The notes beneath the pieces were generated by a model. It did not search any database and was not told the origin of the DNA. It saw only the letters and a list, made by a program, of their open reading frames with translations. A program made the position numbers and the translations under genes. A stretch of DNA of 64,000 bases from Cryptomeria japonica (taxonomy: Eukaryota > Streptophyta > Pinopsida > Cupressales > Cupressaceae). Where the stretch lies: contig NC_081408.1 of the NCBI RefSeq assembly GCF_030272615.1, forward strand, positions 615,906,476 to 615,970,475, read 5' to 3'. Below, piece by piece: positions 35,098 to 47,025 of this stretch. Numbering within the stretch: position 1 is the stretch's first letter; each line of letters begins with the position of its first letter.

Positions 35098-35454
35098 ATA
35101 GATGGAGGAGCTGGTCTCAATATATGTACATTGAACACTCTTAAGCAATTGGGATATTCTGAAAAGGCTATGAATTCTACACATGCAATCACCATTAAGG
35201 CATATGATAATGAAGAGCTCTCATCCAAGGGCACAGTCACCTTACCTCTCGGAGTGGGGCCAGTTACAAAGGATGCGGTTTGTCAAGTCCTTGATATAGA
35301 GCTTACATATAACATATTTCTAGGACGTCCATGGATTCATGAGATGAGCACAGTCCCATCTACATATCATCGATGCATCAAGTTCCCACACAATGGAGTT
35401 GAAGTGGCCATCAAATTTGATCCAAACCCATTCATATATTGCAACAATATGTGA
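35098..35454 (+). pseudogene. Gypsy retropepsin remnant
   Basis: The reading frame at 35098-35454 contains LIDGGAGLNICT, at the position of the catalytic D-S/T-G of retroviral-type aspartic proteases, then the conserved C-terminal phrase NIFLGRPWIH and VPSTYHRCIKFPHNG. The active-site triplet is Asp-Gly-Gly, which is either family-specific or a loss of function. The frame ends at a TGA at 35452. The enzyme would process gag-pol in the particle. What normally follows (RT) is absent. Confidence 0.75.
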
Positions 35455-36101
35455 CCTAGAACAAAAAGTACAATCCTAGTCAATCGAGAGGTTGTTCCTT
35501 CATCAGCATATGTTGATCTAAAATCCTTGAAAGCTTCTACATCAAAACAAGCAGAGAGCAAAGAAAAGTTCAAGATTAAAGACATGGGATGTGGTGAGTA
35601 TATCTTTCCTATTGATCAACTCCCACTATCTCCTAAGGTATTCAGTCGATAGGAACAATCTATAAACAATTTGTAAGGAATTGGGTGTGAACCACCTAGT
35701 GTTGTGGCTACTAAGTCTGAATGCAAATCTCCTCTAGTGGTGCAAGCAACTCTTGATATCAATAGTCCTAAGAGTGGTTCCAGCGAAGAATCTATTGAGT
35801 GTATTGTCATCCCTCTTGTGAACTCACATAGCTTTTCCATATCATCCACTCATTCCATTTCCACTCTACTTCCAGACTTGGATCAACAAGAATCAAAAAA
35901 GCCGTTACTCATTGGGGATTAAAAATCAATCTTTAAAAAGAAAAATCTAAAATTGAAAAATAAAGAAATTTCCTTTAGTCCAAATCAAAATCAAAAGCTA
36001 TTGGACTTTGAAATAATCAAGGTCAAGGATAAAAATCCTATGAAATAAAAAGAGAAAGAGATGATCTCCCCTAATATCAAAATAACTGGGGGCAAAAGTT
36101 A
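35455..36101 (+). pseudogene. Post-protease linker, no RT found
   Basis: Ser/Lys-rich open stretches with stops (for example 35704-35922). Phrases such as DMGCGEYIFPIDQLPLSPK look like the protease-RT linker, but no RT motif follows before copia-2 inserts at 36102. Bases 36097-36101 (AGTTA) are the left target copy. Confidence 0.5.
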
Positions 36102-37462
36102 TGATGGTATGATGAAAGAATAAGTATCTGATCAACTACTAGGAGGGGGGGTGAATCAGTAGATAGAAAAATTGATACAAACTTCACCAATCTCAACAAT
36201 CAATCTCTCAAAGTAAACTTAGAACTAACAATGTAATACCTCTATCAAGATAAAAACTCATAAGATAAACCAGTTGACTATTACAACAAACTAATAGTAA
36301 ACAACTTCTTCATTTCTCAATGCTTCCGGTTTTCATGACTTATCAAAATAGTTAAGGAGTTAAGTAAATCAACCATGAAAACATAACCACAAAAACATTC
36401 ACCACTTGACACAAATATTTTTCACATGGAAACCAAAATAGGTAAAAACCATGGTGAGATGAGACTCACAAGATAACTATCTGAACTCTTCTGAAGTTTG
36501 CCCTATTAGGAGCTTAGCCTGTTAAAGCTTTACAAAAAGTTCGGTTAAGAACTGATCCTGTTAGGAATCACCCGGTTAAGGGATTGACTACAAATGCCTT
36601 GTTAGAAGCAATGCCCTATAAGGAGTAACCTGGGTAGAGGATTTGAAAATCCAATCTAATGGATCACCTTGTTAGAGGATTTGAATAACACCAAGCTTGT
36701 TAGAGCTTATCTAGTTAGGGGATTTCAAATATGTTGTAATTGCTAGAAAACAACAGGAGTTTGTTGATATATCTGAATAGCACTACACTTGATTGATCAG
36801 ATCCATTTCATGCTCCTATCTGCCTTTACTCAAACTACAGATACATCATCTGGTTTGGCAACCACATACTCAATTGATCTATGCTCACTCTTTGCCAACT
36901 CATTAAACTAAACAACTTCATTGACCTTATAAACAAATCAATCGGATCGGTAACATAACAAAAACCTAATTCTCATATAGATTACAAACATATCAGTTCA
37001 AGTATGACCGTTGGATTACATAGAAATCTATGCACATTAATCAAGGAAACCTTGATCACTCCTTGATCACTGCTTCATCAAACTTAGTAACTCATCACGT
37101 GCTTTGCATTAGATGCAATACATTTTCTCATTCCCTAGACAAAAATCATTACAAAAAATCACCAAAATCTCTTGGAATTGTCTTCATACAATAATCATAC
37201 GTGTCATAATCGTTATCGCTCATCATCAAATCATAAACCAACATAACCAATTCACTAGACTTAATCGGTTAGGGTTTATAAAAAACAACATGTAGGGTTT
37301 ACCGATTACAACAATAGATAAGGTTTACACCGGTTACCGGTTCACTCCACAAATTCCTCCTACCGGTTTCAGTAACAATATTACAACAATATCATTACCG
37401 GTTAATTGACATCAATGACAACATAACATATCAGTAATGCAATCTTCATACAAATGCTAACA
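36102..37462 (-). repeat. copia-2 3' LTR
   Basis: 1,361 bp, colinear with 41961-43324. It contains several CCGGTT/ACCGGT phrases and a GGGGGGG run near its end. Confidence 0.9.
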
Positions 37463-37476
37463 ATCTCCCCCTTTGG
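37463..37476 (-). other. copia-2 polypurine tract
   Basis: The minus strand reads CCAAAGGGGGAGAT followed by the LTR start TGTTAGCA. Confidence 0.85.
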
Positions 37477-37827
37477 CATTGATGGCAATACAAATATCAA
37501 TGCTATTGATTGCTGCATGATTGTGAATAGGAATCCTGGTTTACATTACCAAGTATTCACCATGCTCTCCATATCTTCAGCTTGTCATTGGTTCTCCTTC
37601 CCATAATCACATATTTCTTCTCCCCCTTTGACAACAATGCCAAATTGAAAGTAAAACATGTAATGCCAAATTTCACTGTGCATCATCAGCATTTTGCAAC
37701 TTGATGCTCCCCCTATGGAATAAATCCACTTCTACACCAATCCTTCTGTAAAATTATGCAAGTAGCTCCGGGACTGATGTAATCTACATCATACTTAACT
37801 AACTTCATGAAGAGGGACAACCCCTAA

Positions 37828-39207
37828 CTAACTTCTAGGATACTCAAAAGTAGTCTTAGGCAGAGGTTTAGTAAAAATATCTGCAAGTTGTTCCTTGGTA
37901 GAAACATGCTCCAAGATCACATCTTTACTATGTACTTTTTCCCTCAAGAAATGATACTTCAATTCAATATCCTTGGTTTGTGCATGCAAAATAGGCTTCT
38001 TGGAAATATTTATGGCACTTGTATTATCACATAAAATCTTTATAGGTTCTGAAATCTTCATCTTAAAACCTTCCAAAATGTGCCTCATCCATATAGCCTA
38101 TGTACAATTCATGTAAGCTGCAACATACTCAGCTTCAGCAATAGATTATGAAGTACAACTCTTCTTCTTACTACTCCATGAAACAAGTCTTCCTCCAAGA
38201 AAAAATGCTCCACCGGTTGTGCTTTTCCAGTCATCAACATTCCCTGCCCAATCTGCATCTGTGTACACCTTCAAGTCAAAATTTCCTCCATATGGATACC
38301 ATAACCCATAATCAACAGTACCTTTCAAGTATCTAAAAATTCTTTTGGTTGCTATCAGATGTGTTTCCTTAGGGTTCTTCAAGAATCTAGCAACTATGCC
38401 AATTGCATGACCTATGTCCGGTCTATTGTGAAGAACATAGTGCAATTTCCCAATCATTGACCTGCATTACTTCTCATCAACAAATTTGGACTCATCTTCC
38501 TTAGACAACTTACAACCTATAACCATAGTTGTCCCAACTGGTTTACAGTCACTCATGCCAAATATCTTCAATACCTCTTTCACATACTTAGATTGTGTGA
38601 CAAAAATACCATTCTTCATTTGTTGTATTTTCAAGCCTATGAAAAAATTTATTTCTCCCACTAAAGACATTTCAAACTCATTTTTCATTTCATCTGCAAA
38701 ATTGTTGCTCATGTCATCATTACCTCCAAATATGATATCATCAACAAATACTTCATTGACTAGTATTTTATCTCCTTCATATTTGAGATAAATGTTACTG
38801 TCATCACTGGTTCTCAAAAAGCCTATCTTCATCAGATGTGTATGAAGCCTTTCATACCATGCTCTTGATGCCTTCCTTAATCCATATAAATCTTTATGCA
38901 ATCTGCATACCATATCTTTCTTATCAGACAGAGAATAACCATCTGGTTGCTCAATGTATACTTCTTCTTCTAGTATCCCATTCAAAAATGCAAACTTAAC
39001 ATCCATCTGGTATACCTTGAATTTCTTGTGTGCTGCAAATGCAAGTAAATTTTTGACACCTTCTAGTCTTTCCATTGGTACAAAATTCTCACCATAGTCT
39101 TCTCCTTCCTCTTGTGCATAACCTTTGCAAACCAACCTAGCTTTGTTGCAAACTACAACACCATCTTCATTCAACTTGTTCCTGAATACCCACTTAGTAC
39201 CTATCAC
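37828..39207 (-). pseudogene. copia-2 reverse transcriptase and RNase H
   Basis: The RT segment (39207-38467) starts GTKWVFRNKLNEDG and includes KARLVCKGYAQ, YQMDVKFAFLNG, the catalytic FVDDIIFGG and the conserved LYGLRKA phrase. RNase H (38457-37828) has RPDIGHAIGIVARF, TDADWAG with its catalytic Asp, AEAEYVAA, and the C-terminal LADIFTKPLP. At least three stops interrupt it: TAA near 38463, TAA at ~38143 and TAG at ~38099. The enzyme would copy element RNA to DNA in particles; this copy cannot be translated through. Confidence 0.9.
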
Positions 39208-40664
39208 ATTTTTATTTACTGGTCAGGGTACTAGGGTCCATGTGTTGTTCTTATCAATTTGATCTAATTCCTCCTCCATATCTTTAACCCAATGATCATC
39301 ACCAAATTCTTCCTTAGCAGTTCTTGGTTCAATAGAGATCATGCAAGAATTCTCTCTAATTCTTCTTCTGGTTAGTACTCCGGCATCCTTATCCCCAATA
39401 ATTTGTTCAGGATTGTGATTCAGTCTGACATATCTTGGAATAACATGATTATTGTCTTCGGGTTTAGCTTCTTCATTATCATCATCTTCTTCTGAATTTA
39501 TCTATTTCGGTTGAACTGGTACATCAGTATTTGCTTTTCCAGTTTCAGATTTCACAATTTCTGGTTCCAAAAATAAAATGCAAGGATCTTCATCCTTTTT
39601 CTTTGAACTAGTTTCCTCTGAGACTTTATGATTTTCATCCACTCGAACATCAACACTCTCAATAATTCTTTGTGTTCAGTTGTTAAAACACTTGTAGGCC
39701 TTACTCTTGGTGGAATAGCCAAGAAATATACCTTCATCACTTTTAGCCTCAAATTTGCTAATATAATCACCTCTCTTAATAAAACATTTGCTTCCAAATA
39801 TTCTAAAATAACAAACATCAAGTGATCTACCATACCAATATTCATAAGGAGTCTTGTCCTTACCTCTCTTTACTAGAATGTGGTTCATAATGTAGACAGT
39901 TGTGCTGACAGCTTCTCTCCAGAAATTTTTCACTACACCTCCTTGTATCAACATCGTCCTAGCAGCTTCAACAACTGACCGGTTATTTCTCTCTGCGATA
40001 CCATTATGTTGTGGTGTCATTGGTACAGAAAGTTGTCGTTTGATACCATTTTCTTCACAATACCTAGTGAATTCCTCAGAAGTAAATTCACCACCTTGAT
40101 CTGTCCTCAGACACTTTATCTTCTTACCACTCTCTTTCTCATCTAAGGCCTTGAATGCCTTGAACTTACCAAAATCTTCAATCTTATCCTTCAAGAATGT
40201 GACCCACATCATCCTTGAGCAATCATCAGTGAAGATCATAAAATATGTGCACCTTGAATACTTTTTGTTCTTATTGGTCCACAAAGATCTGTTTGAACCA
40301 AATCTAACAAATGTTCCACTGAAAAGGATTTTCTTTTTAAAGTTGAGGATGTCATCTTTCCTAGCTGACATTCTTTGCACAAAGCATTAACCGGTTTGTC
40401 TAACTGAGGCAAACCTCTCACTGTCTTGGACTTACTCACTTTAATAATGTTATCAAAGTTTATATGACAAAATCTCCTATGCCAAAGCCAACTATCATCT
40501 ATCTTTTCAATTAAACAGTTGTTGACTTTAGGATTAAGGTGAGACAAGTTACCTTTAGTTTGCTTCTTGAATGAAATCAGTTCACATTTATTGTCATCGA
40601 TTTTGCACATACCATTTTTAAATTCCAATGGGTATCCTCTGTCATTGAGTTGTGCCACACTCAA
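39208..40664 (-). pseudogene. copia-2 integrase (with pre-integrase domain)
   Basis: The N-terminal part (40664-40236) has the gag-pre-integrase phrase, the zinc-binding His/Cys set (WLWHRRFCH ... CKECQLGKM) and the first catalytic Asp in QTDLCGP. The core (40380-39676) has RTDQGGEF and the Glu in GIAERNNR, completing D-D-E, then FGSKCFI and the FLGYSTKSKAYKCFNN end. A frameshift near 40300-40380 joins the two pieces, and the linker to RT (39675-39208) is Asp/Glu/Ser-rich and broken. Confidence 0.88.
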
Positions 40665-40880
40665 AACATTATGCTTTAAACCTTCAACTCAATAGACATC
40701 ATGTACACTACTCTTTCCATTAAAACAAATAGTTCCCTTACCTTTAACCATGTAGGGTGAGTCATTACCAAATCTTACAACTCCACCATCAAATTCCTTC
40801 AGAGAAAGAAATTTTCTCTGATCACTGGTCATGTGATGTGAACAACCACTATCAATGATCCAATCATCAGAGTTATCCAT
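40665..40880 (-). pseudogene. copia-2 protease
   Basis: DDWIIDSGCSHHMT contains an intact Asp-Ser-Gly active site, followed by VRFGNDSPYMVKGKG, as in copia retropepsins. Continuous with integrase after an in-frame TAG near 40688. Confidence 0.85.
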
Positions 40881-41890
40881 CTTGGATGCTAATGCCTTCT
40901 AGTCTATCATCTCTTATTTAATGGCTACAAACACAATGTCTTCATTAGCATCACCATCTGATTCCCCCTCAATGATAACACCATCAACAACAATAAGACA
41001 ATCTCTTTTACCTTTACCCTTATACTTCTTGAATTTCTCTCATTTGTGCTCATTATCACCATTAGGATAGTTAGCAGCAATATGTCCAATCTTGTTGCAT
41101 GCAAAACATTTCAAAGGTAATTTACCTGTACCTCTAAGAAACCGCTTGGCCAACAATGCTTCAAAGTCAACTAAACTATCTTCATCATCAACTTATCTAC
41201 TGGATCTGGATTCATAACTATGACTGGCATCTGTACTTTTCCTCACAAATGGGTTAGAAACAAAATCTCTAAATGCAAACTCAAATTTTTGTACACTACC
41301 ATCATAACCCTTTAATTCAAAAGCAGTAAGCTTGCCAATGATGGATTCAAGAGTTACCTTAGTTTTGTCGATGGACTTCAGCTCCTGAATAGCTGCAACT
41401 CAGATAGCGTAGACTAGTAGCAAGGTTCTCAGTACCTTACTGATCATTGTGGAATCTTCCACTTTACCTCCTGCACTCTTAATTTCATTGACTATCTCTT
41501 TTATCCTTTGACCATACTGTCAGATATTCTCACCTTCAGCCATCTGCATGTCATCAAACTTTCCTCTTAGACTCTCTTCTTTAGCAATCTTAACATGTTC
41601 ATCACCGCTATAAATCTCTTCAAGTTTTTTCCATACCTCATAAGCAGTTTCTAGACCATGAACATCTACATACTCTGCATCAGACAAAGAACTAGTAATA
41701 GCCTCCAGTGCTTGATGATTTTCTTGTTACTATTCTTTTGATCATCAGTAAACATCCTAGTAGGTGCAACATACTTAGTATCGACATGTTCCCAATACAG
41801 ACTTCACAATCTCTTGATGTAAATTTTTATTTTGTCACTCCATATCCTGTAGTTCTCTCTATTAAACTTCGGACATTCCTTCTTCATCAT
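40881..41890 (-). pseudogene. copia-2 gag
   Basis: It starts at the ATG at 41890, ~60 bp after the primer-binding site. The UBN2-type gag domain is visible: ECPKFNRENYRIWSDKIKIY near the start, then VWKKLEEIYSGDE, MAEGEN and IIGKLTAFELKGYDG. The single zinc knuckle reads CFACNKIGHIAANY, so its last Cys has become Tyr, which would abolish zinc binding. Stops include a TGA early in the domain (CGA expected) and others; at least one frameshift near 41720. Confidence 0.8.
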
Positions 41891-41947
41891 GATCTACAAG
41901 ATCTTTACCTCAAGATTTTAGGCTTAGACCTTAGAGGACCTTAAATG

Positions 41948-41959
41948 CTCTGATACCAA
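41948..41959 (-). other. copia-2 primer-binding site
   Basis: The minus strand reads TGGTATCAGAGC, complementary to initiator tRNA-Met. Confidence 0.9.
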
Positions 41960-41960
41960 T

Positions 41961-43324
41961 TGATGGTATGATGAAAAAATAAGTATCCGGTCAACTACTA
42001 AGAGGGGGGGTGAATCGGTAGATAGAAAAATTGATAAAAACTTCACCAATCTCAAAAATAAATCTCTCAAAGTAAACTTACAACTAACAATGTAATACCT
42101 TTGTCAAGATAAAAACTCATAAGATAAACTGATTGACTGTTACAACAAGCTAATAGTAAACAACTTCTTCATTTCTAAATGCTTTCGGTTATCATGACTT
42201 ATCAAAATAGTTAAGTAGTTAAGTAAATCAACCATGAAAACATAACCACAAAAACATTCACCACTTGACACAAATATTTTTGACGTGGAAACCAAAATAG
42301 GTAAAAACCACGGTGAGATGAGACTCACAAGATAACTATCTGAACTCTTATGAAGTTCGCCCTGTTAGGAGATTAGCTTGTTAAAACTTTACAAAAAGTC
42401 TTGTTAAGAACCGATCCTATTAGGAATCACCCAGTTAAGGGATTGACTACAAATGCCTTGTTAGAAGCAATACCCTGTAAGGAGTAACCTCGGTAGAGGA
42501 TTTGAAAATCCAATCTAATGGATCACCTTGTTAGAGGATTTGAATAACACCAAGCTTGTTAGAGCTTGCTCGATTAGGGGATTTCAATTCATTTCAAATC
42601 CACTGTAATTGTTAGAATAAAACAAGAGTTATTGATTTGTCTGAATAGCACTACACTTGCTTGATCAAATCCATTTCATGCTCCTATTTGCCTTTACTCA
42701 AACTGTAGATACATCATCCAGTTCGGCAACCACACACTCAACTGATTTGTGCTCACTCTTTGCCAGCTTGTTAAACTAAACAACTTCATCGACCTTATAA
42801 ATAAATAAATCAAACCAGTAACATAATAAAAACCTAATTCTCATAGAGGTTACAAACAAATTGGTTCAAGTATGACCATTGGATTACATAGCAATCTTTG
42901 CACATCAATCAAGAAAACCTTGATCGCTCCTTGATCACCGTTTCATCTAACTTAGTAACTCATCACATGCTTTTCATTAGATGCAATACATTTTCTCATT
43001 CCCTAGACAAAAACTATTACAACAACTCGCCAAAATCTCTTGGAATTATCTTCATATAATAATCATTACTGCTCATCATCAGATCATAAACCAATATAAC
43101 CAATTCACTAGACTTAATCGGTTAGGGTTTATCAAAAACATCATGTAGTGTTTACCAATTACAACAATAGATAGGGTTTACACTGCTTACCGGTTCACTC
43201 CACAAATTCTTCCTACCGGTTTTAGTAACAATATTACAACAATATCAACAATATCATTACCAATTAATTGACATCAATGACAACATAACATATCATTAAT
43301 GCAATCTTCATGCAATTGCTAACA
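41961..43324 (-). repeat. copia-2 5' LTR
   Basis: 1,364 bp, plus strand TGATGGTATG...TTGCTAACA, followed by AGTTC. Confidence 0.9.
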
Positions 43325-43329
43325 AGTTC

Positions 43330-43873
43330 TACAATTTTAAGTCAAAAAGCATACTTGTTGGTCCTAAGTCTCCATCACGTCATGATACTTTCACTTCTTT
43401 TCACAATCACAAGCCTTCATAACTCATCCACTTGTTTCACACATCCATTCCTTTCTGGTGATACATCATGGAACTTTAATGGAACTTCCTTGAAGGACTT
43501 TGTTATTAGGGATACCTGAACATCTTTAGGTGACATGCATATGGGCAAACATAGTCCACTCATTAGTAATTCTATCTTGGTTCCTTTATCAAGGAGGACA
43601 GTCACTCAAGCTACACATCATTCAGTTAAAGAACAATGTAGCTACAATCATAAGGTAAAGCCTCGTACATTTGAGGTGGATGACTTAGTTTTCAAGGAAA
43701 ATCCTAAAAATCAGCAAGACAGAGAGAAGAAGGGAAAGTTCGAACAAAATTGGCTCGGTCCTTATCTCATCACAACAGTCTACGGATCAAGTGCATATCA
43801 TCTTTCAACACTAGATGCAGAACCTTTGGAAGATCCTATCAACAGTATGCACCTTCACAGGTTTTACACATAG
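43330..43873 (+). pseudogene. Gypsy integrase C-terminal remnant
   Basis: Only the last ~80 codons are recognisable: KPRTFEVDDLVFKENPKN, then GKFEQNWLGPYLITTVYGS, then INSMHLHRFYT. These match the GPY/F-like C-terminal end of plant gypsy integrases that binds DNA and chromatin. The bases from 43330 to ~43600 do not show the integrase core, and RT and RNase H are missing altogether, so a pol deletion joined sequence after the protease to this point. The copia-2 insertion then split the joint. The frame ends with TAG at ~43871. Confidence 0.8.
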
Positions 43874-44200
43874 CTCTTCAGCATATCTTAATCCAAAAGT
43901 ACTAAAAAATACCAAATAAATAAATAAATATCAAAAATACAAAAAAATCATAAAAATAAAAAATCGTTACTTGGTGAAAACCTTACAAACAAGCGCCTTG
44001 TGAAACAAAAAAAAAAAAATTTAAAACAAAAAAGTAAAGAGAAATAAATCCCTCCAATAGTGAAAACCACTTCGGTGGTGCCCTGGGCAAGTACCATGGT
44101 GAAAACTGGGTTATTGGCGCCATGTGTAGAGACATTGCTCCTCCCTCCTCCAGGACTCAATATCATCCTTCACTTTGGACACACTCACAGCCTATCCATC
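43874..44200 (+). other. Gypsy 3' noncoding region before copia-3
   Basis: Starts with an A-rich stretch, then GTGAAAACC...CAAGCGCC phrases. The block GTGAAAACCACTTCGGTGG, continued by TGCCCTGGGCAAGTACCATG (44060-44100), is shared with minus 8275-8345. Ends with CCATC (44196-44200), the left copia-3 target copy. Confidence 0.65.
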
Positions 44201-44651
44201 TGTTGGTGTAAATAAATATTCATTATGGATATTATTACACTTTACTTAAGTTAACTTAGGATAATGCATCTCTTCATAATTTGGATTTGAGACACTTAGG
44301 GAAGTGTGCACATAGGGATAGAACTTGTAGGAGAAATTCCACCTTTTGTGGTCTTGTTTTGTTGTTACACTCCACATTCGGTGGATCATCCACCTCTTGT
44401 GGAATATTATATTATTTCTCCTACCTACCCCTAGTATTTCTTACCTACCCTTGTTTCTCATCGAGCCACATGTCATGATTGTTGGCTCATACATCCATAT
44501 AGCCTTGCCTATATAAGCAGACCTATATTCATTGTATTGGTTAATCAAGTTGATCATTTGCATATTGATGAGAATATAGTTTGTTCTTGTCATTCTATTA
44601 TCTCTCTTTTTATGCTTTTCATTGTGCCCTTGATCTTGGCAAAATCCTACA
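44201..44651 (+). repeat. copia-3 5' LTR
   Basis: 451 bp with TATA box TATATAAG at 44510-44517. Confidence 0.92.
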
Positions 44652-44663
44652 TGGTATCAGAGC
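44652..44663 (+). other. copia-3 primer-binding site
   Basis: TGGTATCAGAGC starts at the base after the LTR. Confidence 0.92.
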
Positions 44664-46140
44664 CATTGGGGCTTCATTGATTGGCTTTTGGAGACATCGT
44701 GGAAGGCTTCTATTTTTGGATCCGAGGAACTACACTTTTGGAGGCATCTTGCAGCATTTTCGACCTCACCATCGCGTCTGGGAGGCTGTTTCCATAAAAA
44801 TCGAGTATAAATTCGACCATTTTTTATGAAAATCGATTTTTGGGGGTGGAGGAATCTTTTGCCCAATTTGGGAGGTACGGTACGGAATTTTTAGATCTAA
44901 ATAAAAATTATTATTTTTTTCTCTGAAAATTTTTCCAATTTTTGAAAAGTTTTTTTTTGAAAAATAAAAATAGAAAAATTTATTTTGGGGGGTCTGTAGA
45001 ACCCCCCCTGTCCCTCTGTATCGATTTCCGCAGGCATTGCAGGTCATGCAGCACTATCTTAGGCCACCGGTGGCTCTCGTATAGGCTCTGGCATCCCCAA
45101 AGCCATTGGTTCTGGCAGCTTAGTGGCCACCACCAGTAGCGCCCGACGCTGCCCACAGCCGCCACCCGTTGCTGCCCACTGCGCGCCCAGCCCGCCGAGT
45201 TCTACTCCCACGCCGCCCAGACCTGCATCACCCTGCTCCCGCGTCACCCAGCTCCCATGCTATCAGGACCCCGCCGGTAGCTGTCCACACCAGCCACTGG
45301 TGCCTCCGGCTAGCCCTCCAGCAGCCACCACCGGCCCTCAAGTAGCTCTTCCGGCCACCGCTTTCCAATCGCCACCAAAATTTTCTAGTCGCCGTCAAAC
45401 TTTTTTGGGAACAAACTGGCAAATTTCCAATGACCGCCAACAGTCAACACCCAGTCAGCACCACCTAGCCTTTTTGCACAATCAATGCCCAGTCATTTTT
45501 TTGGAAATTCACAGACCCCTCTCCATTTAGCTGTTTGGTTTTTTGGGCCAACTTTGGAGGCTCATAACTTGCTCAATTTTGCTCCTTTTTGGGTCAAATT
45601 TTTTTTATTTGGGATAATTTTTTGTGTTCTTCACAGTGGTGTGGTTATTTTCTGGTTTTGGTGCACAAGTTTTTCAAAAATTTTGGATTCTCTCAGTTGT
45701 ATCTATCCAATCCCCAATTCTGCAACTTCAAAGGCCTTGTTTGAGCTCATATGACGTCCTTTTCAGATGCCATTATTTTTTAAAGTGCATGTTTTTTTGT
45801 CTACTTTCATAATCTATGATCAGATTTCAGAGATTTTGAGTACAAGTTGTACTTTCAGCTATTGGTCTTATTTGGACTATTTGGTACTTGTGATTTGCTT
45901 GGATCTTAGTTTAGATCTCTTGCATTATTAGTTTGAGTCTCTTTTGGCCTTATTGAGCCAGTTGTAAAATTGAAATCAGAAGCCCACTTTGCCATTTTTT
46001 GCAAGTGGCCCATTGTATACGCACTAAGTATAAAGTGCCAAATCATCACTTTTGGGGGGGTTCTTTGATTGAGTGAATTTGGGCGGGTGTCTTGTGTGAT
46101 TTTGCCTCTCTTTCCTTGTGCTCTTTCATTTTTTGTTGCA
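44664..46140 (+). other. copia-3 leader with GC-rich, Pro-coding island
   Basis: A 1.5-kb untranslated leader. The segment 45050-45380 is strongly GC-rich (CCGCC, GCCCAGCC, CCGGC phrases), in contrast to AT-rich flanks, and is open in several frames; the plus frame 45123-45530 would give a Pro/Ala/Ser-rich product without any family signature. I regard this as a structured leader rather than a gene. Confidence 0.5.
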
Positions 46141-47025
46141 ATGAGTCCTCATAAATTTCCACTTTTAACTCCACATAATTATGCATCATGGAAAATTAAA
46201 GTATGGAGCAAATTAATGGAAAAAGGTCTCACACATTACATAGATGGAACAATAGCAGGACCACCTGATCCTAAAGCTGATCCTAATGCTCAGTTAGAAT
46301 GGCTCACTAAGAATTGCATGGCTCTTGGAACTTTGCACAAATATGTATCAAATGACCTCATTTTTCACATTGAGAAGTGTACAACAATCAAAGAGGCTTG
46401 GGATATGTTTTAGAAATTGTATGGTCAAGTTGATGAAATCAGAGGTTACAAAATTGACAATGAGCTCACCAACTTGGATCCCAAGAGTTTTGATACAATC
46501 CAAGATTATATCACCAAAGCAAATGAGCTAAGAGCAAAGCTTAAGGATTGTGGAATTGACAAAAAGGATGCTCGATTAATATTCAACTTGTTGGACAAGC
46601 TTGCACCAGAATATGCAGCATTTGTGTCTAGCTTCCAAACTCATCGTTTGACAGTAGGGAGTTCCTATGTTATGCCTTCATTTGATGCTTTCACAAAAAT
46701 GTTGATATTGGAACAATCTAAGTTGTTGAACATGGGGCTTCTCAAGTCTTCAAAGTCCAACACTTTGGTGGCTAATCAAGGGAATCAAAGAGGTCAAGGC
46801 AGAAATTCCAACAAGAAGAAGAAGCACTCTAAGTCAAAAACACAATAGAAAAAAGGACAATCATCCTCTCCATCACAAGGCAATTTTTCATCCTCTTCCA
46901 AGAAGGGGACACCACCTAAGAAGGATAAACCAACTTGTGCATATTGCAAGAAGTATGGTCATGATGAGCATCGATGCCACACAAAGCAAGTTGATGAGTT
47001 AACTAATCTTCTTAAGAAAAATAAC
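46141..47025 (+). pseudogene. copia-3 gag
   Basis: Starts MSPHKFPLLTPHNYASWK, the usual opening of plant copia gag (UBN2-type domain); the longer upstream frame lacks similarity. It runs through TIKEAWDMF, a TAG at 46411-46413, KLYGQVDEIRG, then a Lys/Ser/Asn-rich tail with a TAG at 46846. The zinc knuckle CAYCKKYGHDEHRC (46937-46978) has all four ligands. Both stops sit where Gln is expected (CAG to TAG). It would coat element RNA in particles. Confidence 0.88.

Larger units (their letters stand above)
36102..43324 (-). mobile_element. copia-2: near-complete copia element
   Basis: 7,223 bp on the minus strand. The LTRs (36102-37462 and 41961-43324) read TGATGGTATG...TGCTAACA on the plus strand. 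The primer-binding site is at 41959-41948 and the polypurine tract at 37476-37463. Flanks are AGTTA and AGTTC (four of five identical). All copia domains are present in the usual order gag, protease, integrase, RT, RNase H, but with stops and frameshifts. The LTRs differ at about one base in twelve over the first 200 bp by eye, which suggests an old insertion. It sits between the protease and the integrase C-terminus of the gypsy element. Confidence 0.92.

Noticed and set aside
45123-45530. Pro-rich 135-codon frame in the copia-3 leader
   Set aside because: A consequence of GC-rich sequence; other frames and the opposite strand are also open, and gag clearly starts later at 46141.
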